NCBI GenBank assembly: GCA_036657395.1 | Contig: JAVXGM010000001.1 | Coordinates: 1-64,000, forward strand | DNA length: 64,000 nucleotides | Direction: 5' to 3' | From: JAVXGM01 sp036657395 | GTDB taxonomy: Bacteria > Bacillota > Clostridia > Peptostreptococcales > Anaerovoracaceae | In this document: in pieces, positions 52,557 to 61,519 of the stretch | How the letters are laid out: the number at the start of each line of letters is the position of its first letter | How positions within the stretch are numbered: the stretch's first letter is position 1 | Notes under the pieces: model-generated | The model's database searches: none | Told to the model about the DNA's origin: nothing | Seen by the model: only the letters and a program-made list of their open reading frames with translations | Program-made: the position numbers and the translations under genes

Positions 52557-53510
52557 GTGGATGAGCGAGAACTAGTAGATTTACTGGCCCTTGAGGATTT
52601 TACACCCGTATATAAACAGGCAGATAAAATAAGAAAAGCCAATGTGGGAGATAAAGTACAGATTAGAGGGATAATAGAATTTTCCAATATTTGCAAAAGA
52701 CGATGCGTATATTGTGGCCTAAATTGTACCAATAATGATATACATAGGTATAAAATGTCTTATAAGGAGATTTTGGACTCGGCAAAAGAGGCGGCGGAGG
52801 CAGGATATAGGACTATTGTATTGCAGTCAGGGGAGGATCCTAATTTTGAAAAAGAAGCATTTGGAGAATTAATTAGAGAAATTAAGAAGTTATCTGTGGC
52901 CATTACGTTGAGCTGTGGGGAACTTGATAGGAGAACATTGGAATATTTGAAAAATCAAGGTGCAGATAGATATTTACTTAAACACGAAACATCGGATCCA
53001 AACCTTTACAGAAGCCTTCATCCTTGTGGAACATTAGATGAGCGGATTAATTGTCTAAAGGATATTGCCGATTTAGGATATGAAACAGGAAGTGGATTTA
53101 TGATCGGTTTGCCGGGGCAGACTTTAAACACCATTGCAAAGGATATTCTACTGTTAAAGGAATTAAACTGTAAGATGGCGGGAATTGGGCCATTTATTTC
53201 TCACCCAAAGACTCCTTTGGCCGGTCAGCCTAATGGCAGCACGGAGCTTACAAAGCGAGCAGTGGCGTTGACACGAATCATATTACCGGAGGCAAATTTA
53301 CCAGTAACTACATCACTGGGAGTGATAAATCAGCAGGAAAAGGAAAATGCTTTTTCTTGTGGAGCAAACGTAATTATGCGAAAAGTTACACCAGATAAAT
53401 ATAAAGAATCATACGAAATATATCCAGCAAAGCTAGAGAAGACTCAAGTCAAAGAAGATAGAAGAAAATTAGAAGAACAAATAATTGCCCTAGAAAGGGT
53501 CCCAGTTTAA
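52557..53510 (+). CDS. hydE: [FeFe]-hydrogenase maturase HydE
   Basis: A 317-residue radical SAM enzyme that helps build the H-cluster. The 4Fe-4S motif is CKRRCVYC (C46, C50, C53). IIEFSNICKRRC and YLLKHETSDPNLYRSLHP are HydE blocks. GTG start with TAGGAGGA upstream. First of hydE-hydG-hydF; the hydrogenase itself is not in the window. Confidence 0.94.
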   Translation: MDERELVDLLALEDFTPVYKQADKIRKANVGDKVQIRGIIEFSNICKRRCVYCGLNCTNNDIHRYKMSYKEILDSAKEAAEAGYRTIVLQSGEDPNFEKEAFGELIREIKKLSVAITLSCGELDRRTLEYLKNQGADRYLLKHETSDPNLYRSLHPCGTLDERINCLKDIADLGYETGSGFMIGLPGQTLNTIAKDILLLKELNCKMAGIGPFISHPKTPLAGQPNGSTELTKRAVALTRIILPEANLPVTTSLGVINQQEKENAFSCGANVIMRKVTPDKYKESYEIYPAKLEKTQVKEDRRKLEEQIIALERVPV

Positions 53511-53529
53511 ACAAAGGAAGGTAAATGAA

Positions 53530-54954
53530 ATGACAAATTACAACAGTAAATCAAAGAAGGCTACAGAATTTATCAGCGATGAAGAGATCAATGTTACTCT
53601 GGATTATGCCAAGGAAAACAAAGACAATCAACCACTAATTGAAGAGATTTTAGAAAAGGCGGCAAAGCGTAAGGGCCTTAACTTTAAAGAGGCTGCAACC
53701 CTTTTGGAGTGTGAGGATCCTAGGATAATCCAAAGGATTTTTAAGCTAGCTAAGGAAATAAAAGAAGCATTTTATGGCAACCGTATCGTAATGTTTGCGC
53801 CTCTTTACCTTTCTAATTATTGTGTTAATGGCTGTGTTTATTGTCCGTATCATGGGCAAAATAAGCATATTAGCAGAAAGAAGCTTTCTCAAGAAGATAT
53901 CCGCAATGAAGTCATAGCCCTACAAGACATGGGACACAAGCGGCTGGCACTAGAAGCAGGAGAGGATCCAAAGAATAATCCCTTAGATTATATTTTGGAA
54001 AGCATTAAAACAATTTATGGAATTAATCATAAAAACGGAGCTATTCGTAGAGTTAATGTAAATATTGCAGCCACAACGGTAGAAAACTATACAAAACTAA
54101 AGGATGCAGGAATCGGCACATATATTTTATTCCAGGAGACTTACAACAAACAAGCGTATGAAAAGCTTCATCCCACTGGGCCAAAAAGTAATTATGAATA
54201 TCATACAGAAGCTATGGACAGAGCTATGGAGGGGGGGATCGATGATGTTGGCTGTGGAGTACTATTTGGACTAGAATCCTACAAATACGACTTCGTGGGA
54301 ATGCTTATGCATGCAGAGCATTTGGAAGCAACATACGGATGTGGACCTCATACTATCAGCGTTCCTCGTATTCAAAGAGCAGATGATATTGATCCAGATA
54401 CTTTTGATAATGGAGTCCCCGATGATATTTTCAAGAGAATCGTAGCAATTATGAGAATCGCAGTTCCTTATACAGGAATGATCATGTCTACAAGGGAGAG
54501 TGCTAAGACCAGAAGAGAGTGTTTGGAAATTGGAATTACACAGCTTAGCGGTGGTAGCAGAACTAGCGTTGGAGGCTATGTGGAAGAGGAGCCAGAAGAA
54601 GATAATTCAGCCCAGTTTGATGTAAATGATACGAGAACTTTGGCTCAGGTTGTAGATTGGCTAATTGAGATCGGATATGTTCCAAGTTTCTGTACGGCGT
54701 GTTATAGAGAAGGCAGAACCGGAGATAGGTTTATGACATTATTAAAGAACGGACAGATCGCTAATATATGTCAGCCAAACGCATTGATGACACTTAAGGA
54801 ATATTTGGAGGATTACGCTTCACCAGAGACTAAGGTAAAGGGAGAAGCACTTATTGCAAAGAGATTGGAAATGATTCCCAATAAGGAAGTAAAGGAACTA
54901 GTTCGTGGACATCTTGATGATATTCACAATAATAAGCGAGATTTCCGCCTGTAG
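53530..54954 (+). CDS. hydG: [FeFe]-hydrogenase maturase HydG
   Basis: A 474-residue radical SAM tyrosine lyase that makes CO and CN ligands. N-terminal cluster CVNGCVYC (C98, C102, C105); C-terminal CTACYREGRTGDRFM plus a later Cys form the auxiliary cluster site. It resembles ThiH but the C-terminal motif marks HydG. Located between hydE and hydF. Confidence 0.96.
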   Translation: MTNYNSKSKKATEFISDEEINVTLDYAKENKDNQPLIEEILEKAAKRKGLNFKEAATLLECEDPRIIQRIFKLAKEIKEAFYGNRIVMFAPLYLSNYCVNGCVYCPYHGQNKHISRKKLSQEDIRNEVIALQDMGHKRLALEAGEDPKNNPLDYILESIKTIYGINHKNGAIRRVNVNIAATTVENYTKLKDAGIGTYILFQETYNKQAYEKLHPTGPKSNYEYHTEAMDRAMEGGIDDVGCGVLFGLESYKYDFVGMLMHAEHLEATYGCGPHTISVPRIQRADDIDPDTFDNGVPDDIFKRIVAIMRIAVPYTGMIMSTRESAKTRRECLEIGITQLSGGSRTSVGGYVEEEPEEDNSAQFDVNDTRTLAQVVDWLIEIGYVPSFCTACYREGRTGDRFMTLLKNGQIANICQPNALMTLKEYLEDYASPETKVKGEALIAKRLEMIPNKEVKELVRGHLDDIHNNKRDFRL

Positions 54955-54969
54955 GCTAAGGAGGACAAC

Positions 54970-56163
54970 ATGAGTTTAACAAATACCCCAAGAGGAAATA
55001 GATTACATATCGGTATTTTTGGCAAGCGAAACAGTGGGAAATCATCATTGATTAACGCTTTAACAGGGCAGGATATTGCCCTTGTTTCAGATTACCCTGG
55101 CACTACTACAGATCCTGTGTTTAAGGCAATGGAACTTCACCCAATAGGGCCAGTAGTGTTTATTGACACTGCTGGATTTGATGACGAAGGGGAGTTAGGA
55201 AAGTTGAGGGTGGAAAAAACCAAAGATGCTTTGGCAAAAACCGATGTAGCTATTATGATTTTTGGAGATGAGGATTTTACGCAGGAGAAATTATGGATAG
55301 AAGCTTTAAAATCAGCTAACACTCCAATTATTCCAGTAATAAATAAGGTGGATATTTCCCGGGAAAGATTTTCCGGGAAGGTAAAGGATGTCTTTAATCT
55401 GGAACCTGTTTTAATCAGCACTTTAAATGGAACAGGATTAGAAGACTTAAAGAGAGCAATCCAGCATTCTGCCCAAGGAATAGAAGAACATAGTAAGATT
55501 TTAGGTGGATTGGCAAAGACTGGGGATTTGGTTCTTCTTGTAATGCCTCAGGATATTCAGGCGCCTAAGGGAAGGTTAATTTTGCCACAAGTTCAAACTA
55601 TTAGAGAATTGCTAGATGAAAAATGCATTACAGTTTGTACGGTTTTAGATGGACTTGCTAGAACTCTAGACAGTCTTACCAGAGTGCCAAATCTGATTAT
55701 TACTGATTCACAGTGCTTTAAGGCAGTGTACGAAAAGAAGCCAGAGGGCAGCCTTTTAACCTCATTTTCTGTTTTGTTTGCAGGACATAAAGGTGATATC
55801 GATGCCTTTGTAGCAGGTGCGCAGGCAGTAGACAGGCTTAATGAGAATTCAAAAGTTCTCATAGCAGAGGCTTGCACCCATGTCCCACTACAAGAAGACA
55901 TTGGAAGGGAAAAAATTCCAATGTTGTTGCGGAAGAGATTTGGACAGGGCATTACTATAGATTTTGTCAATGGAAACGATTTTCCTGAAAAATTATCAAA
56001 TTATGACTTGATTATCCACTGCGGAGGGTGTATGTTTAATCGAAAACATATATTAAGTAGAGTTGACCGAGCTACAGGTCAGGGCATTCCTATAACCAAT
56101 TATGGTGTCGTGCTGGCAAAGTTGACAGGAATACTTGACAAAGTAGCATTGCCAGCAAAATAG
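54970..56163 (+). CDS. hydF: [FeFe]-hydrogenase maturation GTPase HydF
   Basis: A 397-residue scaffold GTPase. G1 GKRNSGKSS (18-26), GTTTDP, DTAGF, NKVD; the C-terminal cluster domain has HCGGC. It carries and delivers the di-iron precursor made by HydE and HydG. Strong ribosome site (AAGGAGG). The gene also contains a candidate Noc site at 55354. Confidence 0.96.
   Translation: MSLTNTPRGNRLHIGIFGKRNSGKSSLINALTGQDIALVSDYPGTTTDPVFKAMELHPIGPVVFIDTAGFDDEGELGKLRVEKTKDALAKTDVAIMIFGDEDFTQEKLWIEALKSANTPIIPVINKVDISRERFSGKVKDVFNLEPVLISTLNGTGLEDLKRAIQHSAQGIEEHSKILGGLAKTGDLVLLVMPQDIQAPKGRLILPQVQTIRELLDEKCITVCTVLDGLARTLDSLTRVPNLIITDSQCFKAVYEKKPEGSLLTSFSVLFAGHKGDIDAFVAGAQAVDRLNENSKVLIAEACTHVPLQEDIGREKIPMLLRKRFGQGITIDFVNGNDFPEKLSNYDLIIHCGGCMFNRKHILSRVDRATGQGIPITNYGVVLAKLTGILDKVALPAK
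55354..55367. promoter_or_regulatory. Candidate Noc-binding site inside hydF
   Basis: ATTTCCCGGGAAAG matches the Bacillus Noc site ATTTCCCGGGAAAT in 13 of 14 bases; the 12-base core TTTCCCGGGAAA is a perfect palindrome. A related TTTTCCGGGAA follows ten bases later. A noc gene lies 23 kb away in the same window. Confidence 0.5.
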
Positions 56164-56191
56164 TAATACGAAAGAGTGTGATGAAAGAAAT

Positions 56192-57484
56192 ATGTCCAAG
56201 AAAAAAAGATTAAGGCCTAGAACTATGATAGTTCTAGGGTTTGTGTGTATTATTCTGTTTGGAGCGTTGTTGCTGATGCTACCAGTTTCATTAAAAGATA
56301 ATATAAGTATATCCTTTATTGATAGTTTGTTTACATCAACTAGTGCTGTATGTGTAACAGGACTTGTGACAGTGGATCCTGGAAGTACTTTTAGCGTATT
56401 TGGACAAGTTGTTGTTATCATGCTTATTCAAATTGGTGGCTTGGGTATCACCTCGGTAGGTGTAATTGCCATTATGCTGGCAACAGGGAAAATTAATATA
56501 AGCAGTAGAAAATTAGCCAAGGAGGCATGGAACATTTCTTCGGGAAAGGGATTGTTTACAGTAATTCGGGCGGTTTTTTATGTGACCATAAGTTTTGAAC
56601 TGTTTGGAGCTATATGTAGCTTTATTACCTTCTCCAAAGATTTTGAACTATCAAAAGCTATTGGAATCAGCCTTTTTCATTCTATATCGGCTTTTAACAA
56701 TGCTGGATTTGATGTATTTGGAAAAGGAGACAGCTTGGCAGCCTATCACGATGATGTATGGCTCAACTTGGTAACTTGCGGACTGATTATTTTCGGTGGT
56801 TTAGGCTTTTTTGTAATCAAAGACTGGGCGATGGCCGCTAAATTTAGGCGTCTTTCTCTTCATTCTAAAGTTGTTACACTAACTACTCTTGGGTTGCTAG
56901 TTGGTGGAACCGTATTGTTGAAAATTACTGAAGGCATGACCTGGCTCTCAGCCTTTTTCCACAGCACTTCCTTACGAACGGCAGGATTTGCAACAGAGTC
57001 TATGGCAGGTTTAGCCAATAGCACTATTATGATAATGATTGTACTTATGTTTATTGGAGCATCTCCCGGGTCTACAGGTGGGGGTATAAAAACATCTACC
57101 TTCTTCGTTTTAGTAAAAAATTTAATTAGTGTTGCTCAAAACAGAGAATGTACCGCATTTAAGAGAACGATTCCAAAGCGGAATACAACTAAAGCCATGG
57201 TGGTTTTAACTATGGCGCTTTGCACGGTTCTCTTAAGCGTATTTTTAGTTTGTATTTTGGAACCAAACTTAGAATTTGAGCAAATTGTATATGAAGTAGT
57301 GAGTGGATTTGGCACCGTAGGAATATCTATGGGAATCACTCCACAGCTAGGAACTGGAAGCAAGATAATTATAGCAATTACTATGTTTTTAGGAAGATTA
57401 GGGCCACTTACTATTGTGACTATTTGGCAGAGCAAAAGGATATCACAGGCGTCATATACAAATGAAGAAGTAAATATTGGATAG
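56192..57484 (+). CDS. ktrB: Ktr-type potassium transporter, membrane subunit
   Basis: A 430-residue TrkH/KtrB channel-like subunit with four M1-P-M2 repeats. Pore loops are seen as TSAVCVTGLVTVD, SAFNNAGFDVFG, RTAGFATES and SGFGTVGISMG, each with the selectivity glycine. It imports potassium with its regulatory partner encoded next. Ten bases separate it from ktrA. Confidence 0.92.
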   Translation: MSKKKRLRPRTMIVLGFVCIILFGALLLMLPVSLKDNISISFIDSLFTSTSAVCVTGLVTVDPGSTFSVFGQVVVIMLIQIGGLGITSVGVIAIMLATGKINISSRKLAKEAWNISSGKGLFTVIRAVFYVTISFELFGAICSFITFSKDFELSKAIGISLFHSISAFNNAGFDVFGKGDSLAAYHDDVWLNLVTCGLIIFGGLGFFVIKDWAMAAKFRRLSLHSKVVTLTTLGLLVGGTVLLKITEGMTWLSAFFHSTSLRTAGFATESMAGLANSTIMIMIVLMFIGASPGSTGGGIKTSTFFVLVKNLISVAQNRECTAFKRTIPKRNTTKAMVVLTMALCTVLLSVFLVCILEPNLEFEQIVYEVVSGFGTVGISMGITPQLGTGSKIIIAITMFLGRLGPLTIVTIWQSKRISQASYTNEEVNIG

Positions 57485-57494
57485 GAGACGAAAA

Positions 57495-58166
57495 ATGAAG
57501 AAAGAAAAAGAAAAAACCTTTGGGATCATTGGACTTGGACGCTTTGGCACAGCCCTGGCACTTAGTCTATCCAATGGAGGGTACCAAGTTATCGTTTTAG
57601 ATGAGGATGAAAATCATCTCAGAAGGGTAAGAGATCACGTTGAAGAAGCTTTTCTTGTAGGGAAATTGACTAAGGAAGTGTTGGAAGAAACAGGCATTGG
57701 AGATTGTGAGATTGTAATAATTTGTATAGGAACAAGAATTGACGTAAACATTTTGGTTTCACTTCAAGTTATTAATTTAGGGGTACCTCGTGTAATAGCC
57801 AAAGCAGACAGCAGAGATCATGGTACGGTGCTTGAGAAAATTGGGGCAGAAGTGGTTTATCCGGAAGTTGATACAGCTACCCATCTATCTGCAGTGCTTC
57901 AAGGCTCAAATGCACTGGATATAATGGCTCTTAACGGAGACTATGTGGTTTCTGAAATTCGAATTCCACAGAAAATGAGCGGAAGGCCAGTCAAGGATCT
58001 TCAACTAGTCAAACATGGACTTAAGATTCTCGCACTGGAGCGAGATATGTATGAGACGATTTTGGATGTTGATGCAGAAACCATAATAGGCAGAACAGAT
58101 GCGGTTGTAGTTATGGGAAAATTTCATGACGCAACAAGATTTGAACGAATGTTAAGCCAAAGATAA
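57495..58166 (+). CDS. ktrA: Ktr-type potassium transporter, regulatory subunit
   Basis: A 223-residue RCK protein: an N-terminal Rossmann nucleotide-binding domain (GIIGLGRFGTALALSL, VLDEDENHLRRV) and a C-terminal RCK_C domain (about 140-220). In related bacteria the RCK_C domain binds c-di-AMP, which closes the channel; a c-di-AMP phosphodiesterase (GdpP) is encoded in the same window. Start at ATG 57495 with GGAGACG upstream. Confidence 0.92.
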   Translation: MKKEKEKTFGIIGLGRFGTALALSLSNGGYQVIVLDEDENHLRRVRDHVEEAFLVGKLTKEVLEETGIGDCEIVIICIGTRIDVNILVSLQVINLGVPRVIAKADSRDHGTVLEKIGAEVVYPEVDTATHLSAVLQGSNALDIMALNGDYVVSEIRIPQKMSGRPVKDLQLVKHGLKILALERDMYETILDVDAETIIGRTDAVVVMGKFHDATRFERMLSQR

Positions 58167-58176
58167 GGAGAAAACC

Positions 58177-58482
58177 ATGGGATTTTTTAGTAGACCAAAA
58201 CATAATATTAACCAACTGCCAGAAGGTAGCTATTTAGTGGATGTGAGGACTTCAGAGGAATACAAAAATGGCCATGTGCCAGGGAGCCTTTCTCTTCCTC
58301 TTGGAGAAGAATCTAAGATTACTGCCTTGATTCCGGATAAAGATGCTGAAATTTTTCTCGTGTGTTTAAGTGGTGCAAGAAGTAAGAAATCAGCGAAAAT
58401 TCTACAAAATATGGGGTATGCTAAGGCAATAAACATCGGAAATGTGGCCGTTTGGCATGGAACCTTTGAAGAGGGTATGTGA
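58177..58482 (+). CDS. Rhodanese-like protein
   Basis: A 101-residue single-domain sulfurtransferase. LVDVRTSEEYKNGHVPGSLSLP opens the domain and VCLSGARSKK holds the active-site Cys. A Lys/His-rich N terminus precedes it, with no signal peptide. Ten bases after ktrA, so probably co-transcribed; sulfur donor and acceptor unknown. Confidence 0.9.
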   Translation: MGFFSRPKHNINQLPEGSYLVDVRTSEEYKNGHVPGSLSLPLGEESKITALIPDKDAEIFLVCLSGARSKKSAKILQNMGYAKAINIGNVAVWHGTFEEGM

Positions 58483-58486
58483 AATA

Positions 58487-58594
58487 ATGAAAAACACTTG
58501 TCTTGCCAAAGAGACTATGATATATTGTAAAGGCTGTACATCAGCAATATTATGCAAAGGTGGGAAACCTGAGCAGGAAAGAGGTGAAGCATGA
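58487..58594 (+). CDS. Cysteine-rich micro-ORF upstream of and overlapping rpmE
   Basis: A 35-residue ORF (MKNTCLAKETMIYCKGCTSA...) with four cysteines, including CKGC, that might bind zinc or a cluster. It starts five bases after the rhodanese stop (GAGGG upstream) and its stop overlaps the rpmE start (ATGA). The probable rpmE promoter lies inside it, so it may not be translated. No family known to me. Confidence 0.4.
   Translation: MKNTCLAKETMIYCKGCTSAILCKGGKPEQERGEA
58498..58526 (+). promoter_or_regulatory. Promoter for rpmE
   Basis: TTGTCT (58498-58503), 17-base spacer, TATATT (58521-58526), 65 bases before rpmE. Confidence 0.6.
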
Positions 58595-58791
58595 AGGAAG
58601 GAATCCATCCTGACTATAAGGAATGTAAAGTAACTTGCGCATGCGGTAACACATTTGTTACAAAATCTAATAAAGAAGAAATTCGATTAGATATATGCTC
58701 AGAGTGTCACCCATTCTTTACGGGTCAGCAGAAGTTCATCAACCGTGGTGGACGTGTTGAAAAATTCAAGAACAAGTACAAATTGGATTAA
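58591..58791 (+). CDS. rpmE: 50S ribosomal protein L31, zinc-binding form
   Basis: A 66-residue protein (KEGIHPDYKECKVTCACGNTF...). CAC and CSEC supply four zinc ligands, so this is the zinc-containing version that zinc-poor cells replace with a non-zinc form. AGAGGTGAAGC precedes the ATG. Followed by a terminator. Confidence 0.97.
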   Translation: MKEGIHPDYKECKVTCACGNTFVTKSNKEEIRLDICSECHPFFTGQQKFINRGGRVEKFKNKYKLD

Positions 58792-58803
58792 TAAACAAAA
58801 ATC

Positions 58804-58833
58804 AACCGGAAAGCAATTTTCCGGTTTTTTTTT
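58804..58833 (+). terminator. Terminator after rpmE
   Basis: AACCGGAAA pairs with TTTCCGGTT around five bases, followed by a long T-run. Confidence 0.92.
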
Positions 58834-58844
58834 AGCCAAATTAA

Positions 58845-58853
58845 TGATATAAT
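58845..58853 (+). promoter_or_regulatory. Extended -10 promoter for prfA
   Basis: TGATATAAT, a perfect -10 with an extended TG, 58 bases before the prfA ATG. The -35 falls in the T-run of the previous terminator. Confidence 0.55.
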
Positions 58854-58911
58854 ATCATGTTGAATACTAGGGGCAAAAGGTGGCAAAAATTAGAGAGAAC
58901 GGGAGAAAGAT

Positions 58912-59976
58912 ATGTTCGATAAATTAGAATTTATTTTGGAGAAATACCAAGATTTATCAAAAAAGGTTTCCGATCCGGAAATCATTAATAATCAGGCGGT
59001 GTGGCAAAAATATATAAAGGAAATGGGAGAGATTGAACCTATTGTTAATAAATACAAAGAGTACAAAAAAGCAAAGGGTGAATTTCAAGATGCGAAGGAT
59101 ATGTTAGGCGAAAGTAACGACGAGGAAATGCGAGAATTGGCAAAGATGGAGATTTCCCAACTTGAGCCTATGATTGAAGAACAAGAGGCGTCTCTTAAGA
59201 TTTTGCTTCTACCAACAGACCCTAATGATGATAAAAATGTAATATTAGAAGTTCGTGCAGGTACCGGAGGAGATGAGGCAGCATTGTTTGGCAGTGATCT
59301 TCTTAGAATGTATATGCGCTATGCAGAACGAAGAGGATGGAAGTCGGAGTTACTAGATGTTAATGAGACAGGAATCGGCGGCACTAAAGAAGCTGTCTTG
59401 CTCATTAAGGGTAAAGGGGCATATTCCAGATTGAAATATGAAAGCGGTGCCCACAGAGTGCAGCGTGTTCCAGAGACCGAATCTAGCGGTAGAGTTCACA
59501 CTTCTGCAGCAACGATTGCAGTGCTTCCTGAAGTAGACGATGTGGAAGTAGATTTGAATCCAAACGAAGTGCGTGTAGATGTTTACCGTGCCTCAGGAAA
59601 TGGAGGACAGTGTGTAAATACTACAGATTCAGCAGTAAGACTTACCCATGAACCTACAGGGCTTGTAGTAACCTGCCAGGATGAAAAATCTCAAATCAAG
59701 AATAAAGATAAGGCTTTTAAGGTTTTACGTGCCAGGCTATACGACCTTAAGATGCAGGAACAGAACAAAGAGATTTCTGCTCAGAGAAAGAGTCAGGTAG
59801 GCACTGGAGACCGAAGTGAGAGAATTAGAACTTACAACTTTCCTCAGGGGAGAGTTTCTGATCATAGAATAGGCTTAACTCTATATAAGCTGGACTATTT
59901 CTTAGATGGAGATATAGATGAAATTGTAGATGGTCTGATTACCAGCGACCAGGCAGAAAAGATGAAGAATTTTTAA
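58912..59976 (+). CDS. prfA: Peptide chain release factor 1
   Basis: A 354-residue RF1 that reads UAA and UAG. Recognition loop VPETESSGR (PxT type, RF1), catalytic GNGGQCVNTTD with the GGQ glutamine that PrmC methylates, and the C-terminal RTYNFPQGRVSDHR. Followed by tsaC after two bases. Confidence 0.97.
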   Translation: MFDKLEFILEKYQDLSKKVSDPEIINNQAVWQKYIKEMGEIEPIVNKYKEYKKAKGEFQDAKDMLGESNDEEMRELAKMEISQLEPMIEEQEASLKILLLPTDPNDDKNVILEVRAGTGGDEAALFGSDLLRMYMRYAERRGWKSELLDVNETGIGGTKEAVLLIKGKGAYSRLKYESGAHRVQRVPETESSGRVHTSAATIAVLPEVDDVEVDLNPNEVRVDVYRASGNGGQCVNTTDSAVRLTHEPTGLVVTCQDEKSQIKNKDKAFKVLRARLYDLKMQEQNKEISAQRKSQVGTGDRSERIRTYNFPQGRVSDHRIGLTLYKLDYFLDGDIDEIVDGLITSDQAEKMKNF

Positions 59977-59978
59977 TT

Positions 59979-60992
59979 ATGGATACAAAGATTTTAAAAC
60001 CAATAAAAGAAAATGTAGTTGTAGCAGCAAAGATTATAAATGATGGTGGACTTGTAGCATTTCCTACGGAAACGGTTTATGGTCTTGGGGCTGATGCTCT
60101 TAATCCGGACGCTGTAGCAAAGGTGTATGCAGCTAAAGGCAGACCTAGCGATAATCCTATGATTGTTCACATTGGTAGAGCAAGCGATATTGGACAATTA
60201 ACCCCTAGATTAAATGCGACTTTGGTTTCTCTAATAGAACAGTTTTGGCCCGGGCCACTCACTTTAGTGGTAAAGAAGAAACCTAGTGTACCAGACGTGA
60301 CGACAGGAGGCCTTGATACGGTAGCAATTAGAATGCCTGACGGAGAATTAGCTTTGGATCTAATCAATTATGCAGGATGTCCTATTGCAGCGCCTAGTGC
60401 AAATTTATCAGGAAGGCCAAGTCCAACAAAGGCGTCCCACGTAATTGACGATTTGTCAGGAGCTATAGATGCCATTATTCAAGGAGAAGATTGTAGGGTA
60501 GGAATAGAGTCTACAGTTTTAGATGTTTCTGGAGATGTGCCTACCATATTACGTCCTGGTATTATTACTGCCGAACACATAGAAGCTGCAATAGGGCAAA
60601 AAGTAGAGCTAGATCCTACATTGCTCATGGACGAAAATGAAATAAAAAAAGACCATGGAGATTTTAATCCGAAATCTCCAGGCATGAAATATAAGCACTA
60701 TGCACCTAAGGCAGAGATGATGATCATTGAAGGCCAAAGGGAAATGGTAAAAGAAGAAATACAAAGATTGAAAACATTAAATGAGCGTATTGGTGCAAAG
60801 GTTGGAGTAATCCTCTTTGAAGAAAAAGCCTTTATTGAGGCGGCTCACGATTTCTTTGCAAAGCTTAGAGACATGGATAAAGAAGGGGTAGATATAATTT
60901 TGGCAGGAGCCCTAAGTGATATTGATGGTGTAGGCTTTGCCGTAATGAATAGAATGCTAAAATCAGCAGGATACAAGATTGCCAAAGTATAA
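59979..60992 (+). CDS. tsaC: Threonylcarbamoyl-AMP synthase (Sua5/YwlC type)
   Basis: A 337-residue enzyme making the threonylcarbamoyl-adenylate used for tRNA t6A. The YrdC domain has PTETVYGLGADA and KGRPSDNPMIVH; IGIESTVLDVSG-like VGIESTVLDVSG and LRPGIIT follow; the extra C-terminal Sua5 domain (about 225-337) marks the long form. Operon with prfA, rpiB and perhaps upp. Confidence 0.95.
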   Translation: MDTKILKPIKENVVVAAKIINDGGLVAFPTETVYGLGADALNPDAVAKVYAAKGRPSDNPMIVHIGRASDIGQLTPRLNATLVSLIEQFWPGPLTLVVKKKPSVPDVTTGGLDTVAIRMPDGELALDLINYAGCPIAAPSANLSGRPSPTKASHVIDDLSGAIDAIIQGEDCRVGIESTVLDVSGDVPTILRPGIITAEHIEAAIGQKVELDPTLLMDENEIKKDHGDFNPKSPGMKYKHYAPKAEMMIIEGQREMVKEEIQRLKTLNERIGAKVGVILFEEKAFIEAAHDFFAKLRDMDKEGVDIILAGALSDIDGVGFAVMNRMLKSAGYKIAKV

Positions 60993-61004
60993 AAGGAGTA
61001 AATG

Positions 61005-61436
61005 ATGAAAATTGCAATTGCCAGTGATCACGGAGGGTTTAAGCTTAAAGAAACCGTGAAAACATATTTACAGAGTAAAAATATAGAGGTTTTGGACTTG
61101 GGTACTGACTCGGAGGCATCTGTTGATTACCCAGAATTTGGACAAGCTTGTGGACAGGCTGTAGCCTTAAAAAAGGCAGATAGAGGTATTGTTTGTTGTG
61201 GGACGGGAATCGGTATTTCCATTGCAGCAAATAAGGTGAAAGGTATTCGTTGTTCGCTTTGCACATCAGTTGAAATGGCAGAACTTACTAGAAAACATAA
61301 TGATTCAAACATTTTGGCTATGGGTGGGAGAATCACTAATGCAGAGCTTGCTTTAGATATTACAAAAGCATGGCTTGATACACAATTTGAGGGCGGACGA
61401 CATCAGCGACGAGTTGATATGTTAGACAAGATATAA
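61005..61436 (+). CDS. rpiB: Ribose-5-phosphate isomerase B
   Basis: A 143-residue isomerase of the pentose phosphate pathway. IASDHGGFKLKE at the start and CCGTGIGISIAANK with the catalytic Cys near 65; the C-terminal QRRVDML is typical. Two ATGs are adjacent; I prefer the second, since GGAG is only three bases from the first and six from the second. Confidence 0.96.
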   Translation: MKIAIASDHGGFKLKETVKTYLQSKNIEVLDLGTDSEASVDYPEFGQACGQAVALKKADRGIVCCGTGIGISIAANKVKGIRCSLCTSVEMAELTRKHNDSNILAMGGRITNAELALDITKAWLDTQFEGGRHQRRVDMLDKI

Positions 61437-61519
61437 AGTTACAACAGCCTACGGGCATATAAATATATTTTTTTAGAATGCCTTTTCTCAAGAGAAGAGG
61501 TGGATTTTGGAGGTAAGAA

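Noticed and set aside
61437..61519. PyrR-type attenuator before upp
   Set aside because: No terminator hairpin with T-run or recognisable anti-antiterminator was seen in these 83 bases.
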